This document shows, piece after piece, positions 32,746-42,844 of a DNA stretch of 64,000 bases (within the stretch, counting starts at the first letter, position 1; every line of letters starts with the position of its first letter). The notes under the pieces are model-generated. The model did not search any database. It was not told the DNA's origin and saw only the letters and a list, made by a program, of their open reading frames with translations. This stretch comes from Lonicera japonica. Taxonomy: Eukaryota; Streptophyta; Magnoliopsida; Dipsacales; Caprifoliaceae. The translations under genes were made by a program, and so were the position numbers. The stretch spans positions 124,001 through 188,000 of the forward strand of contig JAKCWG010000185.1 of assembly GCA_021464415.1 (NCBI GenBank), given 5' to 3'.

Positions 32746-32908
32746 TGATATCAGAGCTCAGGTTCTGCAAGGTCTCGGGTTCAAATCCTCCCTCTTGCAT
32801 TTGTTTCTCCCTTTTTATTTGTGCACAAAGTGCACCTTTGGTTTGGCCGGTTTGGCCTTTGGTTTCATTTGTCTATCCACGTGCGAGTGGCTTGCACGTG
32901 AATGGGAG
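32746..32908 (+). other. Segment between LTR-B and the outer 3' LTR of Copia-2
   Basis: Begins with TGATATCAGAGCTCAGG, close to a tRNA-iMet primer site. It includes GGTTCAAATCC, like a tRNA B-box, and ends with the purine-rich run gtgaatgggag before the 74-bp LTR. It resembles the compact internal region of a miniature LTR element: primer site, short spacer, purine tract. Confidence 0.55.
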
Positions 32909-32982
32909 TGTTGAAGAGTATAATATACATTGTTGGCCCACTACTTAACAGTTTAACCTTTTGGGTGAGATGGTTACTAACA
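32909..32982 (+). repeat. Copia-2 3' LTR (74 bp)
   Basis: Homologous to 8520-8593, with the same ends and length but several substitutions. It is followed by CATTT (32983-32987), matching the duplication at 8515-8519. Confidence 0.88.
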
Positions 32983-34190
32983 CATTTATACCGATATTAT
33001 CCCCAACTTAATTCACCTATAAGCATAGGTGTGTGCTCCAAGCTGTGGATTTTCCCACGCCTCACTCGGAATTCGAAACCACTATTTCAATAATGTCCCC
33101 AATTTAATCACCTATAAAAACTAAGTACGAAATTTTAGGCATGGGTAAAATTTATTCCTCTTATTAATCTAATGTTAAACTTTTACACTTTTTAATATAA
33201 AATAATATATTTGAGCCAATAATTCCCAACATGCACACTCCACACTAACTTTAATTTTCGACTTGGGTTTTTATTTTTCTTTCTTTTCCTCTCTCTGAAC
33301 TCTGCATTTAATTTTTCTATAAATCTAGAAAGAGATTTAACAGACAACTTTTATTAACTTGACAGGCAGGCCCCTTCTTATACATATAACACTCTTAAAA
33401 AGGACATGGATATTTGCTGGCACTGCCCAAATCCAAATTAGTTTTTTAATACCTCAATTTAATTTTTAGTGAAACGTTATTTATAGTTGTAATTAATTTT
33501 AAAATGTTAGGCCATGTTAATGTAAAAGTGAATATTAGCATATAAATTTAATAAAATCAGCAAAGATAAAAGGTACATTCTATATTAAGCGAAATTGTGT
33601 GTCGCCCAAATCAAAAAAAATTATTTGAGATGACACACATTGTGTTGCCCAAGCGTGTCAGAGTAAGATGATACAATGTGTGTCGCTTAAAGTAAAATAT
33701 TGTCAGGAACTAAGTTTAACTTTGTTTTAACATTTAGCCTATACTATTGACTTTTTAAATTTGCGGCAGAAATAGAAAAAGGCCTTTTTTACACTTTATT
33801 GGCATTACTAGTGCAGATGGTCTGAGAAGATTTGTTTGGCGTGCCACTAGTGATTACCTTTAAAATTAATTTTGTTTTTATTTTAAGCATCCGCAATAGC
33901 AAAATATTTTGTATGGTAAGTTGGGTAAATATGACATATCTAAAGCATCACAATTTTTAAAGTTAATACCTGGGGTGTTAATATAGTGGTGATAGAAGTG
34001 GGTTTCCCCACCCCACGCTCAATTTTTGATCCTCCAAAATCCCGTTTTCCTTCCTCCTCCTGTGAGGCTGTGATTGAACACTAGGCGAATCTGTATACAT
34101 CGGTGTACCCCTTGTATCAATTTTTTTTAATTTTTATTTTTTTAAATCTTGACATATCCCTCGCCTTTGTCATCTGATTATTAATTTATG
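32983..34190. other. Non-coding DNA, distal 5' flank of SUMO-A
   Basis: Before the insertions this was continuous with 8519. Stretches such as 33260-33400 resemble 43210-43420 upstream of SUMO-B, supporting a duplication that included upstream sequence. A cluster of direct and inverted copies of TGTGTCG with AAGCG (33590-33705) may be a decayed transposon end. No coding region is seen. Confidence 0.55.
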
Positions 34191-34396
34191 TATTAGAATA
34201 TATAGATATGGTAGTATATATTTATATGGTATATGTATAAATGGTATAGTTGACTACCACCATAATTCCTATAATTATGGGATATTATTTTTGTTCCATG
34301 TACAGCTCATTCACTCCCTATTTAAGGGACCTTTGTACTCATTCATAAGATCATCAATATAAGTTATTCTCTCATCTCTCTCTCTTATAGTCAACA
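34191..34396 (+). repeat. Copia-3 5' LTR
   Basis: 206 bp, TATTAGAATATA...ATAGTCAACA. Non-canonical TA...CA ends. Near the 3' end a CT-rich stretch precedes the primer site. Confidence 0.92.
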
Positions 34397-34989
34397 TGGT
34401 ATCAGAGCGAAACACAACCGCAAAACCCTAGCCGCCCCACCACCACCACGCAAACAACCCACATATCACCTTACAACACCATCCTAAACCTATCCTACAA
34501 CACCCGCAGCCACCCACACACAACCGGATCAAACTTCTGTGCATTCGTCCATCGCCTACAGACACCCAATCAAACCAAAAATCACACCAACGTCCTCGTT
34601 TTCAATAGACGATTCAGAATCCGTTTGAATCACCTCCATACACCCCCGCACGCGCTCTCACGCGCCGCCAGTACAATCAAATCTCCCGCAACGCTTTGTC
34701 CACTCGCCTCCGTCACTGCGCCTGCTGCCACGTCAGCCCTAGCGCCACGTCACCGCCACGTCAGAGCCACGTCATCTGCCACGTCAGCCCTACTACCACG
34801 TCACCCTGCCACGTCATCTGCCACGTCACCCTGCTATGTCAGTAGCCACGTCACCCTGCCACGTCACCCTGACCTCGTTGACCGTTGACCAACAGAAACC
34901 TTTTTGGCATTTTTCGACGTTCTAAACACAGCCGCGGCCTCAGAATTTCCAGATTCAACCCCGATCACTAGGTACTCTGTCTTACTTCA
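34397..34989 (+). other. Copia-3 primer site and leader
   Basis: The tRNA-iMet primer site is at 34397-34408. The leader is C-rich and holds an array of CCACGTCA octamers (34728-34866, separate entry). The 87-codon open frame at 34625-34888 is a by-product of the array and is not conserved coding sequence that I recognise. Confidence 0.75.
34728..34866. promoter_or_regulatory. Array of ten perfect CCACGTCA (TGACGTGG) octamers plus one variant
   Basis: Starts are at 34728, 34745, 34756, 34767, 34779, 34796, 34809, 34821, 34834 (variant CTATGTCA), 34846 and 34859, spaced 11-17 bp. The reverse complement TGACGTGG contains the ACGT core and TGACG half site bound by plant bZIP factors (hex/as-1 type sites). 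It lies in the transcribed leader, 330-470 bp downstream of the LTR. Regulatory function is inferred. Confidence 0.6.
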
Positions 34990-36111
34990 ATGGATTCCAA
35001 CACCACTTCAATAACAAAGGATTCCCCTCTCATAATTCAAACTGAGGGCTCCTCATTTAATATCGGCCTCCTACTAGATAAGACCAATTATGATATATGG
35101 TCTCAACTCATGAAAATGCACATCGCAGAGAAACAAAAATTCTCCTTTATTCAAAGTTCAGCCTCAATTCCGAAAGAAGGAATACCGGAGTTCGATAAAT
35201 GGTACCCCGATAATCAACGAGTCAAACGTTGGCTCTTAATGTCCATGAAACCAGAAATCATGAAACGCTACATTCGCATTCCTACAGCACGAGAAATCTG
35301 GAAATCATTGTCTACGGCATTTCATGATGGGGCTGATGAACTACAGGTTTTTTCTCTGAACCAACGGGCTTTTTCCGCCAAACAGGGTGGGCGACCAATA
35401 TCTGAATTCTATGGGGAGCTGACAGAAATATTCAACGAGTTGGACCATCGTGATAAGGTAATTATGGAAAGTCCTACTGATGTAGAGTCATACAGGAGGT
35501 CAGTTCAACGCTTGAGAGTCCACATTTTTCTTGCTGGGTTAGATAATGAACTTGAACAAATCCGATGTGAGATTTTGCGAAAGGATCCGATTCCAGAACT
35601 AGAAGAGGTATATGCCCTGGTTCGTCATGAAGTTCTTCGACGACAAACAATGAGCCCAGCAACAGAAACTGTGGTTATGGTAGCCCGTAATCAAGCCCCT
35701 TCCAATTCCAATTGGCAAAATTCAGAGAAGCGATCTGGTAATCGGCCAAATGACTCTTGGGGCTCCAACTCCAAACACCCTCCATGCTCTGTCTGCGGAC
35801 TTACCAGACACTCGAAAAAGGCTTGCTATGAAATCGTTGGTTATCCAGATTGGTGGAAAGATACTCGAAATCGCAAAACAGGTCCAAACGCAGAAGGAGG
35901 TAACAAACAGGCCTTAGGCTTACTCACCACCACAGGTACATCAAGTATGGCTTTAAATTTTGTCTCTGTTTTGAATAATACATGGGTAATTGATTCTGGT
36001 GCCACTGATCATATGACATCTAATTTAAACATGATTACTCCTTTAATTCCATCACCTCAGACCTTTGTTTCCACAGCCAATGGTGCTCCGGTTCCTGTAG
36101 TAGGAAAATGA
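34990..36111 (+). pseudogene. Copia-3 gag and start of protease
   Basis: The Gag core opens with LIIQTEGSSFNIGLLLDKTN, followed by YDIWSQLMKMHI and FLAGLDNELEQIRCEILRKD. The knuckle region is CSVCGLTRHSKKACYE. The protease motif is WVIDSGATDHMTSN. The frame ends in a TGA (36109-36111) in GK*SANLS and the same phase carries on after it. Confidence 0.9.
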
Positions 36112-37614
36112 TCAGCCAATCTATCAGAAACCCTGAACCTAAGCTCTGTCCTAGTAGTACCATCCCTAGATTATAATCTATTATCTGTTGCTCAAATAAT
36201 TAATGCCCTACACTGTATTGTCATATTTTGGCATTCTCATTGTGTTTTTAAGGACATTCAGACGAAGCGGACGATTGGTTGTGGCGTTAGGCGCGGGAAA
36301 TTGTACTACCTGGACCTGGAGTTGCACAGTACAGATCGTTTGCACAAAGCCTTGAACACTAGTACGTCTGAAAAGAAGAATGTCGATGAACTATGGTTAT
36401 GGCACCGTCGGTTAGGACACACATCATTTAATTACTTAAAGAAACTATTTCCCAACTTAATTAATAAAGTTGGTTCTTCTGTTTTTCATTGTGAGACTTG
36501 TGAACTGGCTAAAAGCCATCGTACTTCATTTAAACCTTCATTAAATAAAAGTTCAGTTCCATTTATGATTATTCATTCTGATGTATGGGGTCCATCTCAC
36601 ATTTCTTCTTTAAGTGGTATACGATGGTTTGTCACATTTATTGATGATTGCACTCGAATGACGTGGGTTTGTCCCATGAAATCCAAAAGTGAAGTTAGTA
36701 GCCTATTCCAAGGATTTCATAAACAGATCCGTACACAGTATAATGCTACGATTCAAATTCTTCGCAGTGACAATGATGGTGAATATATGAGTACAGAGTT
36801 ACAGGAATTCTTCAAACTCAATGGGATCATTCACCAGACTACATGTCCTTATACACCCCAACAGAATGGGGTTGCCGAACAGAAAAATCGTCTTCTGTTG
36901 GAAATAGTTCGGGCATCATTGATTGGCGCTAACAAGCCAACCTCATATTGGGGCGAAGCACTGTCCTCGGCTGCCTATTTGGTAAATCGCATTCCCTCCG
37001 CTACACTTGATTTTCAGACACCCTTCGAAGTTCTAGCTAAATTTGTCTCGGCCCCTGCCGTGTCCAATCTTCCTCCCCGGGTGTTTGGATGTGTCACATT
37101 TGTCCACTTACCAAAGGAACAACGACATAAGCTTGAACCTCGCGCTCTCAAGTGTGTCTTTGTCGGGTATGCATCTTGTCAGAAAGGGTATCGGTGTTAT
37201 CATCCTCCTACACAGAAACTGTACGTCACCATGGACGTTACGTTTCATGAAGAAACTATGTACTTTGACAGGACTAAACTTCAGGGGGAGCACTATAAGG
37301 AAGTTCAGTTATTTGGGAATGTCAATGACGAGGAAGAGACAAGCTCAATAACGGTAGTACCACCATTAACTTCAGATTCACTACCATTAACCGCCGAGAC
37401 AACAGAAACAGCAGAAATCCTTTCAAAGGAAGTTGAGTCGACTCAGTCTCTGCATAACGCAAACAAGCAATCATCTACTTCAAATATCCCTGAAACTGAG
37501 CTCTCCCAGGTATCTCTTTCTATTCCTATAAAGAAACTTCCTAACCGACTAATAGAGGTATACCTAAACCCACATATGACCCAGATTTTACCAGTAAAGC
37601 CAAATATCCCATGA
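36112..37614 (+). pseudogene. Copia-3 protease remainder and integrase
   Basis: Continues in phase after the TGA. Integrase has the HHCC site (WHRRLGH...CETCELAK), HSDVWGPSH, LRSDNDGEY and QQNGVAEQKNR, then VFGCVTFVHLPK and a Ser/Thr-rich linker. A frameshift near 37540-37560 precedes the stop at 37612; the RT phase is already readable before it (SKAKYPMSNYVSYDQL). Confidence 0.9.
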
Positions 37615-39234
37615 GTAATTATGTGTCGTATGACCAGTTAACTGCATCTAACAAATCCTTTGTGAATCAATTATCTTCTGTATCTATTCCTAACAGTGTG
37701 CAGGAAGCCTTATGTGATTCTCAGTGGAAATTGGCAATGGATGAGGAGATGAAATCCTTGTTGAAAAATGACACATGGGAGTTAACAGAATTACCAGCAG
37801 GAAAGAAGAAGGTGGGTTGCAAGTGGGTGTACACTGTGAAATTTAAAGCATATGGTACAATCGAAAGATTCAAGGCGAGATTAGTTGCAAAAGGCTACAC
37901 ACAAACACATGGGATTGATTATCTGGAGACATTTGCGCCAGTCGCAAAAATCAATACAGTGCGAGTGTTACTCTCATTAGCTGCGAATTTGGACTGGCCT
38001 CTACAACAGTTTGATGTGAAGAATGCCTTTTTACGTGGGGATTTAGAGGAGGAAGTATATATGGAGTTCCCACCTGGATATAAGATTCCGGTTGAGCATG
38101 CAAATAAAGTCTGCAAATTGAAGAAATCTTTATATGGGTTAAAACAATCCCCTAGAGCTTGGTTTGGGAGATTCGCGAGAACAATGCGAAAGTTTGGGTA
38201 CAACCAGAGTAATTCTGATCATACTTTATTTCTGAAAAGGAGCCATAGGAAGCTTACAGCTCTTATTGTCTATGTAGATGATATGGTGCTCACATGAAAC
38301 GACCCTCAAGAACAACAGGCATTGAAGAAGCTCTTATCTCAGGAATTTGGGATGAAAGATCTTGGAAACTTAAAGTATTTTCTGGGGATCGAGGTGTCTA
38401 GATCATCAAAAGGCATCTTTCTATCTCAGAGAAAGTATGCTCTAGATTTACTGAATGAAACTGGGATGTCTGCCTGTCAACCATCGGAGACTCCAATGGA
38501 GGAAGGATTAAAATTAGAGGTCTAACCAGATCAAGTACTCGTGGATAGAGGGCGTTATCAGAGATTGGTAGGAAGATTGATGTACCTCGCACATACAAGG
38601 CTGATATATCCTATGCATTGAGTATCGTCAGTCAATTCTTGCATAATCCAGGGGAAAAGCACATGCAGGCAGTTATGAGGATTATCAGTTACCTTAAAGC
38701 AGCTCCTGGAAAAGGAATTCTATTCCAGAAAAATGAAGATATTCTGAAAGTTGAAGGATACACTGATGCTGATTGGGCAGGTAATATATGTGACAGGCGA
38801 TCTACTTCAGGGTACTTCACATTTGTAGGAGGAAACTTGGTTACTTGGAGAAGTAAGAAGCAAAATGTAGCATCCCGATCAAGCGCAGAAGCAGAATATC
38901 GAGGGATGGCAGTTGGTATACAAGAGCTATTATGGTTGAAACTGCTACTGACAGATCTCGGTTTTTCTCCAACAGAACCCATGGTACTATATTGCGACAA
39001 CAAGGCAGCGTGTGATATCGCACACAATCCAGTTCAACATGATATAACAAATCATGTTGAAGTGGATAGGTTCTTCATCAAAGAGAAGTTAGAAGAGAAA
39101 GTTATTTATGTCCCTCATGTATGCTCCGAAGATCAGTTAGCTGACATTCTCACCAAGGCCGTAACAAAAAAGATATTCACCAAGCTAATTAGCAAGTTGG
39201 GCATGTTCGATATATGTGCCAACTTGAGGGGGAG
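37611..39234 (+). pseudogene. Copia-3 reverse transcriptase and RNase H
   Basis: [74 protein letters not shown] follows directly (38295-38297, where Gly is usual) and the frame resumes as FGMKDLGNLKYFLGIEVS. Further breaks are a TAA near 38523 and a frameshift near 38600. RNase H has GYTDADWAGNICDRRSTSGY, RSSAEAEYRGMA and YCDNKAACDIAHNPVQHD, ending just before the purine tract. Confidence 0.9.
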
Positions 39235-39441
39235 TATTAGAATATATAGATATGGTAGTATATATTTATATGGTATATGTATAAATGGTATAATTGATTA
39301 CCACCATAATTCCTATAATTATGGGATATTATTTTTGTTTCCATGTACAGCTCATTCACTCCCTATTTAAGGGACCTTTGTACTCATTCATAAGATCATC
39401 AATATAAGTTATTCTCTCATCTCTCTCTCTTATAGTCAACA
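39235..39441 (+). repeat. Copia-3 3' LTR
   Basis: 207 bp, matching the 5' LTR except for about three differences, including a 1-nt insertion in a T run. The target duplication TTATG follows. Confidence 0.92.
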
Positions 39442-39446
39442 TTATG

Positions 39447-39705
39447 GAGTCGAACTCATAGCCTTTAATATGATGAGAGCATTATATATTGACTATATAC
39501 AATTATTTATTTTAAATGTGTTTTATATAGGAAAATAGTTTTTTTACTTACAATTCTTATCATGTGTATTAAATGGGTTATACCCTTATTGTATCTTGAG
39601 AAGTTACACGACAAATAAATAGTAAGAATACCTGGTAAATATAGTATTTCTCATTTATATAATACCAAATACAACCTTAAAGACGCATAGCATTTACTCC
39701 CAATT

Positions 39706-39747
<42 letters not shown>

Positions 39748-39865
39748 GACTTCAAATTACAAGTCATTCGACAATATTTCAAGTCCATTTACTCCAAAGT
39801 ACTGTTAAACAAATCACTTAATCTAGCTTTAATTGAAACCTTTCTCACTCGAGTCAATTGTGAAT
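39447..39865. other. Downstream region of SUMO-B with TA microsatellite
   Basis: The 3' flank of the SUMO-B gene. It contains an uninterrupted TA dinucleotide run at about 39709-39740. No other feature is supported. Confidence 0.6.
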
Positions 39866-42682
39866 TTAACCACCGCCAGTTTGCTCAACCATTGCATCAA
39901 TTTCAGCACCATCCTTCAACCCTAGCTGCAAATTCAGATTAGCAATATCTTAAAACCAAACTTCACAAAAATTATCCAAGAAACTATAACCAACAATTGA
40001 GAAATACTACACTTCTCGTCTTTATTTACCGGATATTTATACTAGATATATTGATCAGTTACATTCTTAGAATTTACGGCTCACTAATACATTCAACATA
40101 ATTATCCGATAAATAAAACCTATAAAATTATCATTTTCATTTCGATAAGTTTTGCACTTTGACTCGAGTGGCAATTTGGTCACTATGTATTATAGTAACC
40201 AGAATGCCCCTTCCTAAATTTTTATCAACTTACAATTTTACTCTTATGATTATTTCAAAAAATTGTAAATATTTTCATATTAATTAAGCCCCTTTTAATT
40301 TTTAAAATTTACTAATAGTTATTAGTACTAAATTTTCTCCATTTAATTTGTTTTGAATTATAAAATGTGACATTAGAATTAAGTTTGCCCCCACTAAAAA
40401 AAAAATCTTGGCTCCACCTCTGTTAATAACCTAATCATATGAGAAGACTTTGATGATTCTACAAGTACAATAAAAAGTGGGAGTTGGCCACACTTTCTTA
40501 CATAATACCATTTTCATTAAAAAAAATAGTAATAATATTTCTCTAAAACAAGCTCTTAGATAAGGTAGAACTAGTACTTGTTTAACAATTGTGTTCTAAA
40601 ATGAAGCATTTAACTAAGATTAGGCAAAATTAATTTTTATTAATATAAGCATTATATGCATGATAACTATATACTTGAAATTCTAGGTGCAGTAGAGTTA
40701 AATTAAGGTTTATTATGCTCGAGTATTCGGAAAACCAATTTCGTTTGTAATCGACATTGAAGCAATATTCCATAGGTTTATTTCGATTTCAATTTCACAA
40801 ATGGAATTGTTCTTTTCCGTTGTGTGTGCAACTTCAATGGATACTAATTGCAAGTAAATCGCAGATCACCAGAAAGTAGTGTGGTGATCAGCTCTAGTTA
40901 ACTCCTAATTCTTGGGATTAACCGACATATATTTAATACGAAAAACAAAGCATTTTAGGAATTTTTTGAAAACAAAAAATAAATAAATAAATTTAAGAAT
41001 ATTTATAATAAGCGGAACTGAATAATAATATTAAAAATACAAAAAACTATTTAAAAAGAAATATTGCGTGCGTTCATGAAAAAACTAATGAGTAAACTAA
41101 TAAACATATCGAAACATTTTCTTTGTAGTTATAGTGAAGAAACAGGGGAATTGATCATTAATTTACATAGTTCAAGTTTACCTGTTTCGACCCTAATGTT
41201 TCATTTGCTACAATTTAGTCATCAATGTTTGAGCTGAATTGCACTTCCGTTGATCAAAATTGACCGGTTCTTGACAATGCATCCAATTTTAGATGAAAGT
41301 ATAACTCGACTTAAACTTTGAGTACCAAATTATAGCAAATTAATATTAGGGAGCAAAGAGAAATAAAATGTAAACTTTAAGGGGGTAAAACGTCAATCAC
41401 CCAAACAAGCATAAAGTAGAATTTATACTATATATTAAGCATGCGCGATCTTTGTAGTGTCTCTATTCATAACTTAAGTGCCCTTCATATCTCCCTTTGT
41501 TCCTTAAAGAGTAACTATGTAAATTTCCAATTATTTTGCTAAAAAATGTTGATAGTACGACTCAAAAACCGGATTTCAAATATGAAGGTAGATAACATGT
41601 TTTGACACTTGAACAAATACAATCACATGTTTTAAGTCTAAGACACTACTAAATATAATATTATGCACGCATTGAGTGTCCCACAAATTCTAGTATTAAT
41701 GGATTACCTCCTCTGCAGTTTTATTGTGGGGGAAAAATTCACCATTGATGAAGAAGCGGCTTGAAGCATAGTCCAAAAACCTTCTACTACAATAAGCAGT
41801 CAATACCTTCTGCAGCTTAGTATTATCCCTGATCTTGAAGACCACCTCTTTCCCATCCTACAATTAATAAATATACAACATATTTTATAACTTCTTATAA
41901 AAATTAATTATTTTTATTATTATTTTTCATCTTTTTATTTAACGAAGCAAAAATAAAACATAATGCATAGTTAGAAGGAAATTTCCATCATTCATATCTC
42001 TAATGGAGAGCTATAGTCTCACTACCATATATACCATTTAAATATATAATGTACAACTACTCGAATCTACCTATCACTTATACTATATATATATATACAC
42101 ACACAGAATTAGGTTATAAAAATGAATTTTCTTACTTTAATTAACAAAAAGAAGATGCCCATTTTGAGAAATAAATGGATGATTTTTTTTTATAAAAATT
42201 TGTAGAGATGATCCATATACTGAGTAGGTCATATCTACTAAATTTTATGAAAGAAACCAACTTAGGAGAGGATGTTCTAAACAATTGATATATGTACATT
42301 CTAGGCCGTTGAAAATTTTGAGTATCTCACCTATTTTTAAGTTGATTTTTTTAGTAAAATTTGATGAAAGTGATCAACTCATTATGTAAATCGTCTGTAT
42401 AAAATTTTATAAAAAAAATCAACCATTTAAATGTTCAAATAAGCACCCCTTCTTTTTGTTAAAATGAGAGATTCCCTCATTTTAGTCTAATTATATAATA
42501 TATATACACAATACATCTATGTAGTAGTAAGACTACACTTTGGGTGCTTTTATCAACACTCAAATTTTTGTTTGATAGATTTGTTACTTAATATTTTTAA
42601 CAGTAAAGATCAGAGAATAGGCTACAAGGAAATTTTCATTCATGTGAATCATGTCTCTAACGAAAATATATACACACATATA

Positions 42683-42742
<60 letters not shown>

Positions 42743-42844
42743 CTGGCTTTTGATTATGATATTGAAAGAATCAGCCGAAGAAGAAGAAGGCTTCATTTTT
42801 TTTCCCTTGCCAAGATGAGAGGAAGCTTGTGATGAAGTATCCAT
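39866..42844 (-). CDS. SUMO-like protein gene (SUMO-B), three exons
   Basis: Exons on the minus strand are 42844-42743 (34 codons), 41857-41708 (50 codons) and 39925-39866 (19 codons plus TAA). Introns of 885 and 1782 bp are phase 0 with GT-AG ends (CAG|GT, TTGTAG|GAT, GAG|GTAAT, TTGCAG|CTA). The 103-residue product has a Ser/Lys-rich N-terminal tail, FNIIIKSQ, then DGKEVVFKIR, AYCSRRFLDY and FFINGE, and ends GAEIDAMVEQTGGG. These match SUMO strand 1, the VFF(R/K)I strand, the AYC helix end and the QTGG processing site. Exon junctions fall where canonical plant SUMO genes have theirs. It would be matured after the GG pair and conjugated to lysines of target proteins. It lacks the RRLRAEQTPDE-type segment of canonical SUMO (here FFPHNKTAEE), so it is a divergent isoform. 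Expression is not shown. Confidence 0.87.
40190..40430. mobile_element. Possible hAT-like element remnant in SUMO-B intron 2
   Basis: The end of this block, GCCCCCACT followed by CTTGGCTCCACC, resembles the right end of the element at 45534-46299 (GCCCCCACTT...CTGGCTCCGCCA). A matching left end and duplication are not clear. The rest of intron 2 is AT-rich with nothing else recognised. Confidence 0.3.
42687..42740. repeat. (GA)27 microsatellite abutting the SUMO-B intron 1 donor
   Basis: An uninterrupted 54-bp GA run, CT on the coding strand, starts two bases after the GT donor of exon 1 (42742-42741). SUMO-A has a much shorter run at the same place (about 2361-2373), so the repeat predates the duplication and expanded in copy B. 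Confidence 0.95.

Larger units (their letters stand above)
8520..32982 (+). mobile_element. Copia-2, chimeric short-LTR copia element, interrupted by Tat-1
   Basis: The outer boundaries are two 74-bp LTRs (8520-8593 and 32909-32982), both TGTTGAAGAGTAT...GGTTACTAACA, flanked by the 5-bp duplication CATTT (8515-8519 and 32983-32987). A tRNA-iMet primer site (TGGTATCAGAGG) follows the 5' LTR. Gag begins at 9285, is cut by Tat-1, and resumes at 28735; pol runs to about 32590. A second, unrelated 155-bp LTR with its own primer-site-like sequence lies inside the element before the 3' LTR, so the element looks recombinant. Removing Tat-1 leaves about 5.3 kb. The two 74-bp LTRs differ at several positions, so it is older than Copia-1 and Copia-3. 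Confidence 0.88.
34191..39441 (+). mobile_element. Copia-3, young copia element with defective ORFs and TA...CA LTRs
   Basis: 5251 bp bounded by LTRs 34191-34396 and 39235-39441 and the 5-bp duplication TTATG (34186-34190 and 39442-39446). A tRNA-iMet primer site (TGGTATCAGAGC, 34397-34408) and a purine tract ttgagggggag (39224-39234) are present. The LTRs begin TATTAG rather than TG; the duplication and purine tract fix this boundary. The two LTRs differ at only about three positions, yet gag-pol has several stops and frameshifts. Confidence 0.93.

Noticed and set aside
32760..32800. tRNA-like segment with a B-box GGTTCAAATCC
   Set aside because: No acceptor stem, anticodon arm or A-box can be placed. 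It is part of the leader-like segment beside a primer site.
33590..33705. CACTA-type transposon end suggested by TGTGTCG repeats
   Set aside because: No CACTA terminus or 3-bp duplication could be found, so it is mentioned only within the flank description.
34625..34888. 87-codon frame in the Copia-3 leader as an extra ORF
   Set aside because: It is generated by the CCACGTCA array; composition is repeated Ala/Thr/Ser/Pro with no recognisable domain, and it ends before gag.
42572..42844. 86-codon minus-strand frame running through the GA repeat
   Set aside because: Only its first 34 codons are coding, as SUMO-B exon 1. The Ser-Leu tail is the intronic CT microsatellite.
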